From Verpa conica (Eukaryota; Ascomycota; Pezizomycetes; Pezizales; Morchellaceae): a stretch of 64,000 nucleotides of DNA. The stretch is from positions 1,054,001 to 1,118,000 of the forward strand of contig JAUFSD010000025.1 in NCBI GenBank assembly GCA_033030425.1, read 5' to 3'. Positions 33,323 through 45,179 of this stretch are shown here, in pieces. Made by a program: the position numbers and the translations under genes. Each line of letters starts with the position of its first letter. Position 1 is the stretch's first letter. The notes below the pieces were generated by a model. The model worked only from the letters and a program-made list of their open reading frames with translations, was not told where the DNA came from and ran no database searches.

Positions 33323-35538
33323 TATCAGTAACTCGGAGTACTCTCGCTATACTTGGGATAACGTCTCTACCTGTCCTTTCCCTCTCCTTTCAATCTCTTT
33401 TCATATATTCATTATCTATATTTTATAAGGACTTTGTTTCTAGGTCTTTCTAAGCTATTAGGTCTAGTAGGCGTTTCTTTTTTCTCTCCTTTTTATTTTT
33501 TTTATGTTTTTTCTTTTCTTTCTTACTTTTCTTTCTTACTTTTCTTTTGGGGGGGGGGGTCGAAGGGCAGGAGTTGCATTTAGTTTATTTCCAGTATATC
33601 TCCTTTTTGTTTCTGTTTATCATCAGCAAGGATAAGTCTTCATACGGCGTAGGGGCATTCTGTTTGGCCGATTATTGAGAAGTTATTTTCTGGCTGGGTT
33701 CTTGGCTTTGGAAACCATTAGTGGATTGTTCGATGCTCGTGTGTTTGGTTTTTGTTTATTTTCTTTAGCTTATATTCTGTATTACAGTTACGCGCCTAGC
33801 AAGTATTTTGTTTTTATTTTGAGTAGTTAGCTTTTGATTTATTGTTGCGGTTTGCACTCTAGAGTGTGTTGGTACCATAGCCAGAAGGGGAAATGTACTT
33901 GCTGATATAAATAACACCAAAAAGAGGTGTAGAGAGATGAGTACCTATGGAACAATAGGGTATCACTGTTAGGATCGGGTCAGTCCGGCAATCAAATACT
34001 TGTCACGGTTGTTATTAAATAGGGTTTTTTTTTTAAGAATACAGAATAAATGTTAGGTTGGTCATTGCGTATAGGGTTCCCAACAGTACAAACCCTAACC
34101 CAAAATAATAATCTACAATACTAGTCTTATGCCTAGCCCTGCTTTATTACGCACTATGGCGCTAGCAACAGGTCAAAGAACAACGTGGCTACATCCTTGT
34201 ACTTAGACAGACCTCAGGTCCATAAGCTGAACTCAATCAATCCACTGCGTTTTGACCCGTTGACTCGAGAACAGAACAGAACGCATAACAGCACCATGGG
34301 TCTGAAGTAACGTTCCGAGGCACATGCGGCCTACCACGCTTAACCTCACACGACCATTTGAAGCAACCCCCATAGTATAATACTAAATGACCTACCACAA
34401 CTATATCTATTGGCCACTAGTCTAATAACCAGTTAAACCATACTTGTTACTACTCTTTCTAGAGAGAGACAAGAATCTCAAGAGTTTAGTACCTCTCAAT
34501 AATTTCTTAATATTTCCCCGGCTCTCATCTAAAAATTGTCTTTTAACTTCTATGGGCTCGGATATGTCAGGTTTGTTTAGTGGAGGCCTAACGGTTATAT
34601 AGGTTTATACCTAGGAGGTAGAAATGTTATTTAAAGGTCCTATTGTAGGAAAATAGGCGCCTTAGTAGTATCTCTAGCATGATATCTTGTTTTTATCCTA
34701 GGTTTATTCTAAATACATTACAAGGTTAGTCACCATAGCTGTGTCCGGCTAAATGATAGGGAAATAACAATACTGAGGTTTTTATGGGGACAGCCGCAGA
34801 AAAACAAATACTCAAGTTTCTCTAAAAGTTCCGAGTCCCGGAAAGAAAAGTAGGACCGAGAAATTAATTAGGAAAGCTTAGAGAGGTAAGTACACCAGAC
34901 CCTATGGTACTCGTAGTAAACATGGGGATGGGGGAATGAGACTACTAAGTACGGAACACTCCTATAGCAACCTTTAAAATCAGATATAAGGGTCTGATAA
35001 TTTGAGTACGGAGGGTGCATTCTAGGAAAACATAAGTTAATTACCTGCTATACATCTCTGGAGTACTGGAGTACTGGACGTTGGTTGCATAGGAGAGGTC
35101 TCGTGCCCAGCCCTTATTAGACTTGGCGCCAAGGCTCGTGCCTACGTAGTCTTTAGTCCAATTATTAGGATGGTAGTATTACCAATTATAAGAAGGCTGG
35201 GCACGAGGCAGGTGCGAGGAAGGACGTAATTGCGATGCTCTCGTTGAGGTCTGTCGGATAATAAAGTTTTCCTTAGTTTGAGCTGGTAAGCTGTTTGGTT
35301 ATGGTTTTTTGGAGCCTGGTTTGGGGGAAGTTTCTCGTAGGCCCCCCATCCCCATATCTGCTCTGCTAAGACGTTTATACATAGTGGAGGCTTAGCAGTT
35401 CGCCAAGACCCCCGCACAGGTGTACAATCACAAAGTGCAACGGGTAGCTATACCTGAACCTTTACTCAATATCGGACCCCGGCCTAGACCAACAAGGAAA
35501 TCTTACCCAATTCAGAGAAACCACCTACGCAGCCGAAG
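33323..35538. other. Intergenic between copies 2 and 3
   Basis: T-rich 3' flank with a pyrimidine-rich tract at 33476-33548 and a G-run at 33549-33559, then AT-rich sequence. No supported gene; the 91-codon minus frame at 35142-35417 has no recognisable motif. Confidence 0.5.
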
Positions 35539-38500
35539 ATGGAGCAGAGATCCCCGGAGGAGGGTGGAAGGGGGCTCTTACCGGTCATGCCTCGGAATTC
35601 GATTATCCTCCCACACAAGAAAAGAGTGAGTCTCCGTGCTCCCCCCCCCCGCAAAGCTTTCTAAGCCGGGGTCCGGGACCCGTCCCTATGAACAGAGCTA
35701 AGAGGGTCGCTAGGATGAAGCAGATACAGCAGCAGTGGTGGAGTCCACAGAAAATTATTCGACCCAGCCCGGTGTAGGATTACGTACAAACGAACCCACC
35801 GCCCGCGATTTTGCACCACCCATAGCGGTCCCAGAAAGCATAGGGGCCCCAGAAAGCACGGAGGCCTTAAATAGGAAGTTTAACGGGTATAAGCTGGAAA
35901 CTAATTTTTACGATAGCTATGTGGTGCATAAGACGTATGAGTGGAAGGAGCTGAGCTCGAGGTCATGGGAAATATCGAAATGGGTGAAAAAGGGGAGGAT
36001 TGGTAGTGGGGCTTTTGGGACTGTTTGGCTTCAGGAAAAAGAGGGGAAAGGGCAATTGAGAGCAGTTAAGCAGCTGCCTCGAGACTCTTCGCGAGAAGAA
36101 GGTTACTCACAGGAGCTGCTAGCGTTGGTCAAATTGAAGGGAGTAAGTCTCTAGACTCTCTGTATACAGTTTATGGGGGGTGATTCACTAACTGGTCTAT
36201 ACAGTACAACCATCTTTTCGTAGATTTCATCGGTTGGTACGAAAATTTAGACTATACATTTCTTGCGATGGAGTACATCGAGTATGGAGACCTGAGTAGA
36301 TATATGAAGGGCCCGCGCACAATAATGGAGACCAAAGAGATCATTAGACAGATTTTAGAGGGACTTGAGGTCCTCCATGCCAAAGGGATTTGTCATCGCG
36401 ACTTAAAGCCACAGGTTAGACTCCCGATCTCCTGCTGATTTCTCTTCTGACAAAAGGCGATACTAGAATATTCTCATGGCTTCTCTCGACCCAATTTGGG
36501 TCAAGATCGCCGACTTTGGGGTATCAAAGCGGACAAAAGGCACCTACCTACGAACCTTAATAGGAACTCAAGGCTATCTTGCCCCTGAGATCATTGGGTT
36601 AATCCCCCAGAAGCTTAAAGGGAAGGGCTTCATACTACATGCTTTGGACATATGGTCACTAGGCTCTATAGCGCACGAGCTTCTGACTTCTGAAACGCCC
36701 TTCCTCAGCTCCGACGAAGAATTCGAGTCAGAAACAGGGATACAGGTGGATTTATCGTCTGAACGCGAGATTGATATGACCTCGCTTTATGAGTATTGTT
36801 CCGGTACTGTCGAGTTCCCAACGGATGTCTTAAAAAGATCACAAGTAGATGAAGAAGGGATAGCATTTGTTAAGAGCCTTTTGGTTGCGAGCCCGAAGGG
36901 CCGGCCTACCGCAGCCCATGCCTTACAGAACCCATGGCTAGTAGGATACACAAGCGGCTATGTTGAGAATCTGAGGAACGAGTTTTTGCAGCTTGGGGTA
37001 GATATAAGTCCAAGGGACAAAAAACACACATTCATGAGGCAGATCGATAAAGAAGATATCATAAGATTTTTGCCAAGTTCAATGGAGAGTGTCTCTTCTC
37101 TACTCCAGGAAGCCGCAGCAAAAGGTTGCAACTTAGTTATCTCGAAGATTTTCGAGTCCCCGACTTCAGGTCTAGGATCTATTGATAAGTTAACCAGAGG
37201 AGAGCTGTTTAAATTAGCGGTAGAAGCCAGGAAACTCGATACGATAAAGTTGCTGTTAAAAGAAGAAGCTGATACCGGGGCTTGTATCGGTGATAAAACA
37301 GTGCTACAATGGGTGTTTGAGAGAGGGGATGTCAATTCGGTTAGCCTTCTCCTGGATAATACGAAAAATATGGGAATCAGGGATTCCTGTAAAAAGTTAT
37401 TTCGGTTGGCTATCAAAATTAATCATGTCGAGATGATAAAGTTATTCCTGAGCCATAAGGTCGAGATTGATGGGTTGGAAGAGGCGGCTAGGGTAGGGCG
37501 GGTCTATCTTGTCAGGTTTCTGTTAGACAGTAAAACCAGCATCAATTCTGGAGTACTAGGGGGTGCCTTCCTGGTGGCAGTTAAGGGTGGGAATATCGAT
37601 GTTGTTAAGTTACTACTCGAGAATAAGGCCGACCCCAACGGTATAGGTTTGGGTGATAGTTCAACACCATTAAAACTGGCAGTTGAGGGTGGGCATACCG
37701 AAATTGTCAAGCTACTGTTGGAAAACAACGCCGACGCCAACGCTATAGGGCCACGGCCTAGAACACCCTTAGGACTAGCAATTAAGCAGGCGTTTACCGA
37801 AACTATCATGCTGCTGTTGAGGATCGACGCCGACGTCAACGCTGTAGGGCCGTGGTGTGATCCAATACCGTTAGTAGCTAGTGGCGAGAATACCGAAATT
37901 ATCAAGCTGCTATTGGAAAACAATGCCCCCGTTAACCCTAGAGAGTCACTGTATACCTCAACACCATTACAATTGGCAGCTGAGAGTGGGCATACCGAAA
38001 TTGTCAAGTTGCTGTTAGAAAACAACGCCCACGCCAATTATAGGGGGTCAGAGCATAGGTCAACACCATTAGAACTAGCAGCTAGTGGCGGGCATACCGA
38101 AATTGTCAAGCTGCTGCTGAGAAACAATGCCGACCCCAACTCTAAGGGGGCAGGATATACCTTAAGACCATTACAACAGGCAGCAATAAATGGGCATACC
38201 GAAATTGTCAAGTTGTTATTGAAAAACAACGCCAACCCCAACATTGCCGCCAAGATATGGAAGTCCCCCGGCAAAACAGTCTTACAAATGGAAATTGGGA
38301 GCGGGTATACCGAAATTGTCAAGCTGTTGTCGGAAAAAAACGCCGACGTCAACGCTATATCGGCGTGGTTTATCTCAACACCCTTACAAATGGCAATTGA
38401 GGGCGGGTATACCGAAATTTTTAAATTGCTGTTGGAAAACAACGCCGAAGTCAACGCTATAGGGCCATATTCTACATCAACACCCTTACAGCTCGCAATT

Positions 38501-38704
38501 AGGGGCGGGCATACCGAAATGGTCAAATTGCTATTGGAAAACAACGCCAACCCCAGCGCTGTAGGGCTGACTAATAGCTTAGACCCCTTAAAAATAGCAA
38601 TTGAGGGCGGGCATACCGAAATTATCGAGTTACTACGAGAGAATACCGATGCCAAAGCTAAATCATCGTGGCGTGGTTTTTTCACCTGGAGAATCTTCAA
38701 GTAA
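35539..38704 (+). CDS. Protein kinase with ankyrin repeats, copy 3
   Basis: Proposed exons 35539-35625, 35714-36142, 36205-36414 and 36467-38704; 987 residues. The start MEQRSPEE matches copy 1 (MEQRDLEE). Without splicing this frame stops near 35665, but a GTGAGT donor at 35626 and a CTAG acceptor at 35713 make an 88-nt phase-0 intron that restores it exactly. The other two introns (62 and 52 nt) match those of copies 1 and 2. Kinase motifs are complete: GSGAFGTV, AVK, HRDLKPQ ending at 242, DFG 258-260, LAPE, DIWSLG. Ankyrin repeats from about 489 to the end (about 14) use another consensus: TPLQLAIEGGHTEIVKLLLE, then NNADPNAIG-like. The reading frame ends early: one more repeat-like segment lies just downstream in another frame. 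The N-terminal region is much shorter than in the other copies. Confidence 0.82.
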
Positions 38705-38830
38705 GGGTAGGCATACCGAACTTTTCAAGTTATTGTTGGGGAGCAAGGCTAACATCAATGTCAGCGATGTGGGGCCGTGGTAAGTTCGACACCCTGTAAT
38801 CAGCGAATAACGCTAAACATACCGAAAGTT
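38705..38830 (+). pseudogene. Out-of-frame ankyrin remnant after copy 3
   Basis: In the +2 frame relative to copy 3, the bases after its stop read GRHTELFKLLLGSKANINV, clearly an ankyrin repeat; the following bases hold further degraded repeat (CATACCGAAAGTTTCAAA). A frameshift near 38670-38704 therefore removed at least one repeat from the ancestral protein. Confidence 0.7.
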
Positions 38831-39386
38831 TCAAAAATGGGCCGATATCAAAGGTCTCATCTATTCTTAAAGATGTTGCAAGAATTCCAACGGTAAAATC
38901 TGTGCACGGTACTATCTCGAATTACTCTCACTAGAGTTAGGGTGCGGTCTCTAGCTATCTTTATTCTTTTCTTACTAGTTTCTTTTTGTCCCACTACTAT
39001 TTTTCTTTGCCACCATTACTCTATATTTGCCAATTTATATTTCGTGGGTCTTTTAAAATATCAAATTTTGTAGACCTTTCTGGTACGGTCAATACATGTA
39101 AGTCTGCAAATGGAAAAAACTCTTTTTCTTAATAATTTAGCAAATAGTTAAAAAGTTAGCTCGGTGTTTTCTACACGGATCTGTGGTCGGGGGTAGGGTT
39201 AGTTTTTCTTTTGTTTAATTGTGTTTTATGTTTTGCCATTAATTAAGGATAAACCTTCGGATATACTTATAGTAATTATCCCGGCTTACAGCCCTTACAT
39301 GTAACCATAAAGTCTTAGTCGAATTTGGTCGATCTAAGAGTTAGATACCTGCAAAAACCGCTACATAATTGAGTTTTCGTAGTATA

Positions 39387-39982
39387 TATGTTCTGGCCCG
39401 TTCGGGGGACGCTGCCTATCGGGGGGACGTCCCCTCGACGGGCCGGCCTGTTGGAGGGATATCCCCCCAATGGGCTACCTGTTGGGGGGATATCCCTCCA
39501 ATGGGTAGCTATAAATCAGTTTTATAGGGCATCCCCTCAATGGGCTACCCATTGGAGGGACACACTGCGTACCCTGAACGGGTAGACAGCTATTTTACCC
39601 TAGTAAATGACCATTTTACCCTATTTTACCCAAGTACATCGCTTATAAAGCACCCATATTCATCAGATAGCATATAACTATTATTTGCTACCAAAAAGCG
39701 CCCACAATATAAAAATCCCTAGAGACAACAATGCATGGTATAAAATCACAAAAAATCCTAAAAGAACCTCAGAATAGGCTGATATTTTTCTGACTACTAA
39801 CTTAATTTATTTAGGATTGCCTATATTAATTGAGACATGATTTGTCACCTACCCATATGGGGGACACTGGTATCCCTCCAACAGGTAACCCACTCAGGGG
39901 ATGCCTACCCGTCCGCTCCCAGGCTGGCCCGTTCAGGGGACGTCCCCCCGATAGGCAGGTCCCTCCAACGGGCCAGAACATA
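39387..39982. mobile_element. GC-rich inverted-repeat element
   Basis: About 596 bp flanked by TA. The ends (TATGTTCTGGCCCGTT and its inverse) extend into terminal inverted repeats of roughly 150-180 bp with gaps. The arms are built of short units such as CCCGTTCGGGGGACG and TTGGAGGGATATCCC, themselves palindromic, so the element is far richer in GC than its surroundings. The centre is AT-rich. No protein is encoded. Confidence 0.75.
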
Positions 39983-40690
39983 TACATAGGGCGCGCAGGA
40001 TATATTGATTATAATTATTAATTATCTTAATTTAGTTGGGCTCTTGCCTAGACTAGACCGAAGCAATAACTCAAGGTTAATTGTCTGTCCGAACTTCACG
40101 AGCCCATAGTTTCACAAGACAAGCTTGAGCTATCCGTCGGGCTAAATAGCTTGAATGAATGAATGAATTCATCATAAGTACATGCAGCCCGGGGCTACTT
40201 AGCTTGCACTAGAGGTTGATTTTGCCTTGTCTTTTCTGGCCCAGACCATACTAGATAAAGAATTATTATGGTACAGAACAGCCCGATTTGTATAAAAGGG
40301 AGCTGGGTCGGCCAAAGTGAACCCCTGGGGCCGTACCAGTCTTTTCAGTGTAAAGAATCCTCTATAAACTTCATCTATTATAAGTTATGGCTTATATATC
40401 CCTCTTGACTACCATTATACAAAAATCCATAGAAAAATTCTGCCCAGTAATTCCCTCGTTTCATTTGTGGGGGAAAACACTAGGTTTTGGCAACAGGACT
40501 AATTCACACATCCAGAACGCTTAAGCCTATCCTAACCCTTCTATAGATAATCAACGCAGTTACTACCGCGAGTGATCCAAACATCTATTATTCTCCAGGA
40601 CTCTAGAACCCGTACCGATAATATATACTCGCTAAACCAAACAAAATAACAAAAAAATACCAATATCAATCCATACCCCCGCACACCTAA
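39983..40690. other. Intergenic, downstream of URA5
   Basis: AT-rich, with a GAAT microsatellite (40152-40166). No gene visible. Confidence 0.45.
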
Positions 40691-41395
40691 TCACACACCC
40701 TCAGCCGCCCCATACTGCGCCCTATACCCCTTCATCCTCTCCCTATCCTCATCACTCTCCACCCCAACTATCAAATCCGCCAATGTCAAAATCGCCACAA
40801 CCTCGACCCCCAGCTCCTTCCTAACCTCCTGAATCGCACTCAACCCACTATCAACCTCACCAGGCTTCACGACCTTCTTCTCCTGCCTATCCAGCGCCAC
40901 CACAATACCAACAAGCTCACCACCAGCACTCTTAATAATCTCCACAGCCTCCCTGATTGCTGTTCCAGCAGTGATAACGTCATCCACGATGACAACCCTC
41001 TTCCCACGGAGGTCCATCCCGACAATCGACCCTCCTTCGCCGTGGTCCTTCTTCTCCTTCCGGTTGAAAGCATACCCGATGTCTTTATATTTCGCTTGGT
41101 TCAGCGCGTACAGCTGGTTCGCTGAGACTGCCGCGAGAGGGATCCCTTTATACGCGGGGCCGAAGAGAACATCGAAAGACGAGCTGAGTGTTGGGTGAGA
41201 GGCGATTGTCTGGGCGTATGCAGATGCGAGCGATGATAGAAGAGACGCGGTGGAGAAGAGACCGGCGTTGAAGAAGTATGGTGAGATGCGGCCGGACTTT
41301 AGCGTGAATGAACCGAATGTGAGGATTTTCGCACTAAGGATTGTTTGTAGGAATGCCTGCTTGAATGGGGGAAGAGTGGACGCTGAGGGAGACAT
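40691..41395 (-). CDS. ura5: Orotate phosphoribosyltransferase
   Basis: 234 residues, single exon, the usual length for fungal OPRTase (EC 2.4.2.10). It transfers phosphoribose from PRPP to orotate to give OMP, the fifth step of pyrimidine synthesis in the cytosol. The PRPP-binding motif VVIVDDVITAGTA is at 134-146. The FGPAYKGIPL segment (78-87) and the flexible catalytic loop with NRKEKKDHGEGG (111-122) are intact; FGSFTLKSGRISPYFFN (27-43) is the typical orotate-side N-terminal motif. Coding GC is higher than in the surroundings. Start by family agreement. It stands alone among repeats, with a convergent element downstream. The active form is expected to be a dimer. Confidence 0.96.
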   Translation of the reverse strand: MSPSASTLPPFKQAFLQTILSAKILTFGSFTLKSGRISPYFFNAGLFSTASLLSSLASAYAQTIASHPTLSSSFDVLFGPAYKGIPLAAVSANQLYALNQAKYKDIGYAFNRKEKKDHGEGGSIVGMDLRGKRVVIVDDVITAGTAIREAVEIIKSAGGELVGIVVALDRQEKKVVKPGEVDSGLSAIQEVRKELGVEVVAILTLADLIVGVESDEDRERMKGYRAQYGAAEGV

Positions 41396-42256
41396 TGTTT
41401 TGGGGGTTTGTTGGGTTGTTGGTGGAGGGGTGTTTTTTTTATGGCGGGGTACTTTAGTGGCTTAAGTAGTGTGGTGGGGTGTGGGGGAGTTCGTGGGGTT
41501 GACTTAGTTGAAAAAAGTAATTTGGACGGAGATATGCGCGGGGTGTGTAGTTTGTGTCATTAGGTTCCTGGTATGACGTCGGTGGTGATAGGGATTACTG
41601 AATCTCCGTAGCTGCTGTACTAGAGCACTACAGCGCTACGTATGAGAGCGCAGGCCCTTTTTTCTAGTAGTGAAGTGGGCTGTATTTATAGGGAGACGAG
41701 AGTAGCCTTCCTCTAGAGCTAATAGTTCAGCATTTAAGATCCCCAAATGAGCACTCACTGTATTGGTGTTGTCGGAGGGCAATGATAACTGACACTTATA
41801 AAACTACAAGCGCAATAGCCTTCAATACAAGAGCCCTTTGCCAATAGCTTTTACATAGACTACAGTAACCAACTAAGCCGTTACTTAGATACCTTAGCTT
41901 CTCTACGTCTAGGAGCGCGGTTTCACTAAGATAATATTTTACAGAGATCTCATCTAACCCTACGTCTGGCGTAGCAACCGTTGCCAAGTCAACCCAACCC
42001 ATCCTCCCTATCTTCTTATCCACCATCGACCCTAAGCTTCCTTTCCCCCCACTTCTTTGCCTATCCATTCTTTCCTCTTTCTCTATCAACCCCTCCTCTC
42101 CTCTACCTAGCATCGCTGCCCAAAATCCTAGCTGCCTTGGTTCCTCGGCTTGCGTAAACTGCTGAGGACTAAGTAGTTTAAAATTTAGCAGTTATGGGTA
42201 AGAAAAAGCTGAAACCTTCCGAAAGCGCCAATGGCACTTTCTCCTCTCTCCGAATA

Positions 42257-42279
42257 GAACAGGCAAAACCCGCCTGTTC
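42257..42279. repeat. Perfect 8-bp stem hairpin
   Basis: GAACAGGC and GCCTGTTC separated by seven bases, nested inside a wider imperfect inverted repeat (CACTTTC near 42233, GAAAGTG near 42288). It could be the centre of a decayed palindromic element. Confidence 0.5.
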
Positions 42280-44414
42280 CAAACTTTGAAAGTGCGAGGT
42301 AGGAGAATTTTCTCTCGGTTTATTAAAGAGTTGCTTGAATCAGCATGAGGTTTATGCTTTCCACGAAACCCTCAGATATTGATCCGATTTCTTGGTTGAT
42401 TGTGTATCCCCTCAACTATGTTCGGAGTTAGTCCTGCCTTCTTTTTTGGTCTACTTTATTTCGGAACTGATCATAAGAGCACAATTTACTAATTCCGAAG
42501 TTTGACCTACTTTAGAAATCAGAAAGTGAAAATAAAAAAGCAGAATTTAAGCTGCTGAAGAATCACTTTTCTCAGGCCAATGCCTAGGCACCTTTACCGG
42601 ATAAAATAACAGAAACACCGAGATACTTCCAGGCGATCACCTAGCTTTCCGGAAGATTCTGGAATGCTAAAGTTCCAAAAACCAATCATGATATACTTCT
42701 TTGCGTTGTTGTGGTTGATCGGTATTAGTATTGGCCTAGACCCCCGAGGGTTGAACCGAAAACATCAGTGGCAACATTCCCACACAAACATCAGCTTCAA
42801 CGTACACCCAGGTATCACTTAAACCAGAAAATCTTAGTTTTCTGTAACTTAGCTGAGGATCAGTTCTAGCTCAGGTCACGGGACATTAACAAATATATCA
42901 CGCAAGTCCCGCCTAACTAATAAGTACAAGCCATTACCGACTCTTCTACTCCACCCCCTCCCTCCTCCTCCTCCTCAGTTTCTCCATCACTAATATCACT
43001 ACTTCATTCTAATCTATAGGTTATAATATCCTATGAGCCTATACCAAACTAGGATTACGAAACACTTCTCTCAGCTACTATCCGCTCGATCAAAAAGACT
43101 CGCATAACAGCGTGGATTGAACATCGACCTCCGAGCTATAGGTGCAGTTGACTCAAGCACAGCCATAGTCAAGCTACCAAATGAATCATAAAACCAAACA
43201 ATGAAGACAAAAAGCAATAGAAGGTGGTATATTGACACGTTATGAGATATTTAAAAGCGTCACCAACGGTTGTTTATATACTAATGAGCTCAACAGTGAC
43301 TAAATTGCCCCCATAGGCAAAACCAGCGGAGTCTCCAGGAACCATGCTAGCAGAATTTCTGAAGTAGGATAGACGGCCCTATCATAGGGGGACAAGTGAC
43401 CCTTGTCTTCTCGGGATCACATAGTAGCTAAAATCAGGTAAATCGAAGGTGAAAGAGCACTTTCAGTGTAAAGGTCTGTGCTGTTTCCACATACAGAAAT
43501 GTATTATCATTTAACATTACTAACCGGGTTCTTTGTAGGAATCTATGACAATTCTACGGAGTTAATGGGTAAAAGTGGTATAAATAATTTGATAATAGTC
43601 AGAATGACTTTGTCAGCAAAGGGTCTTATCCCGGCTCTCCTAGAGACAAACTATGTAAATATACCCTCTAGGAGACAATGGGAGGAATAATTGTTTTCTT
43701 TTCCTGCTGATGTCAATATAAGCATAATAGAAGAGCAAACAGTTTTCACTAGAGCCTTAATTACGATGGTTGCTTTGAACCTCCGGGAACACTACCAGTC
43801 ATAACTGCGATGACCACGTACCGCTAGGGTCACCTAGCCATAATGAGAAATATTCTTCCCGTGCATCACAATAAATTAGAGGTCTTCTGGGCAGGGGTCA
43901 CTTTAAGTGCGTAGTATATGTAGGTAAGTACCTTGGTCAGTGTTTTTGCTTATTTGTAATTAGCTAATAAGAAGATGTATTCCTAAGACCACGAGCCGAA
44001 CTCATTCAAATCATTTAATATAATAGGATTTTTTGGTAGGTTTTTGTCTCGGCAGCTAAATGGAAATATATAGAACACTCTCAATAGACGTTTTTATACT
44101 GGTTAATAAATGAATATTGATAAATTATACCCCTTCCTGATGAAATTAGGAAATATGTGCCGGGCTTGTCACTTCCTTGTATAGGGAGATTACCGCCTGG
44201 AGCTAGAATAGTAATAAGTTGTAATCTTGAGACCTAACGAGGTAGAAGAGGTAGGAAACATAGCTTTGCCTATGTAGTCTCAAACTCACCTCCTCTTATG
44301 GCTAATGGATATACAAGGAATATATATGCGCGAGAATTGAGTTAATGCCTTATATGGCAGAGTACTCACCATGAAAGGATACCATAACCTTCGGGTTCCA
44401 TGTATCCATGATAA

Positions 44415-44442
44415 ATTCATTCATTCATTCATTCATTCATTC
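44415..44442. repeat. ATTC microsatellite
   Basis: Seven perfect ATTC units. Shorter AATG/GAAT runs occur at 1588, 40152 and 53953. Confidence 0.9.
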
Positions 44443-44600
44443 ACCCATCGTGAAACTAGAGACATCCCGAGTGATAACTTGTGATTGATCCTGAACATAT
44501 AGAAATTCTAACAAATAGTTAGATAAGTGACTTACACTCCAACTCTACGAAAATGAATCTAAGATATACACAGTCCTCCTCTTTTCATAGTCCCCAGTAC

Positions 44601-44752
44601 AGCCTCTGGTAGGATTAATGCAAAATGCGCCACCCCAGGGCTTAGAGGTCTGCTTGGCATTTGATGTCCTCAACGAAGATTCTAGTAGTGGGTACTGGTC
44701 ACAATGCCCTTGCCCGCTAACCCCTGTTTTTCGTAAGAATTCTACCCGAAAC
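44601..44752. repeat. Small inverted-repeat element, related to 20191
   Basis: Begins GCCTCTGGTAGGATTAATG and ends CTACCCGAAAC, with inner GAAGATTCTAG and CCCGCTAACCCC motifs that also occur in the 20191-20317 element. Assigned by pattern only. Confidence 0.4.
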
Positions 44753-44958
44753 TATATCTGACCCTAGTGCCAAAGCTTGTGGCGCCCCAAAGACTCACCT
44801 AAAATGCTTCTACGAAAACAGCCTTGTTGTTATGCACAATTGTTGTTCTATTCTCGTTAATTTTTACAAAGACCGACCCACAACAATTGCTGTTATACGT
44901 TTCCCTACGCTATTCCATATATGACCCGTGTCCACATGTGACCTTTCATTTTCTACTA

Positions 44959-45179
44959 TTGCCGGGGACATAAATAACCGCCCACCCCCATGACAACCAG
45001 GAGCCCACATTAACATAATGCCTTCCCTCGCTATATGAATTAATAGTACATGAATAAATACTTAATTCCCCCTATGGTTCAGTTTTCTGTTCTTATCAAT
45101 TGTTGTTGTAGTACCTATTTGGAGTTTGAATTGGGGTATGGCTGTCATGGGCGGGCGGTTATCTTTGCCCCCCCCCCAA
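44959..45179. mobile_element. TA-flanked miniature inverted-repeat element (copy 3)
   Basis: 221 bp. Left end TTGCCGGGGACATAAATAAC; right end, other strand, TTGGGGGGGGGGCAAAGATAAC followed by CGCCCGCCCATGACAGCC, matching CGCCCACCCCCATGACAACC of the left end. TA flanks at 44957-44958 and 45180-45181. Confidence 0.8.

Noticed and set aside
35420..35629. 69-codon Arg-rich frame before kinase copy 3
   Set aside because: It overlaps the copy 3 first exon in another frame; alignment with the start of copy 1 supports the ATG at 35539 instead.
41796..42113. 105-codon minus-strand frame upstream of URA5
   Set aside because: Start and middle are plausible but no motif, paralogue or convincing splice site was found; could be a decayed small gene.
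43085..43185. tRNA-like pattern on the minus strand (A-box-like TAGCTTGACTATGG, B-box-like GTTCAATCC)
   Set aside because: The T-stem has mismatches and no acceptor stem forms. It could be a decayed tRNA or tRNA-derived SINE, but it is not a supportable tRNA gene.
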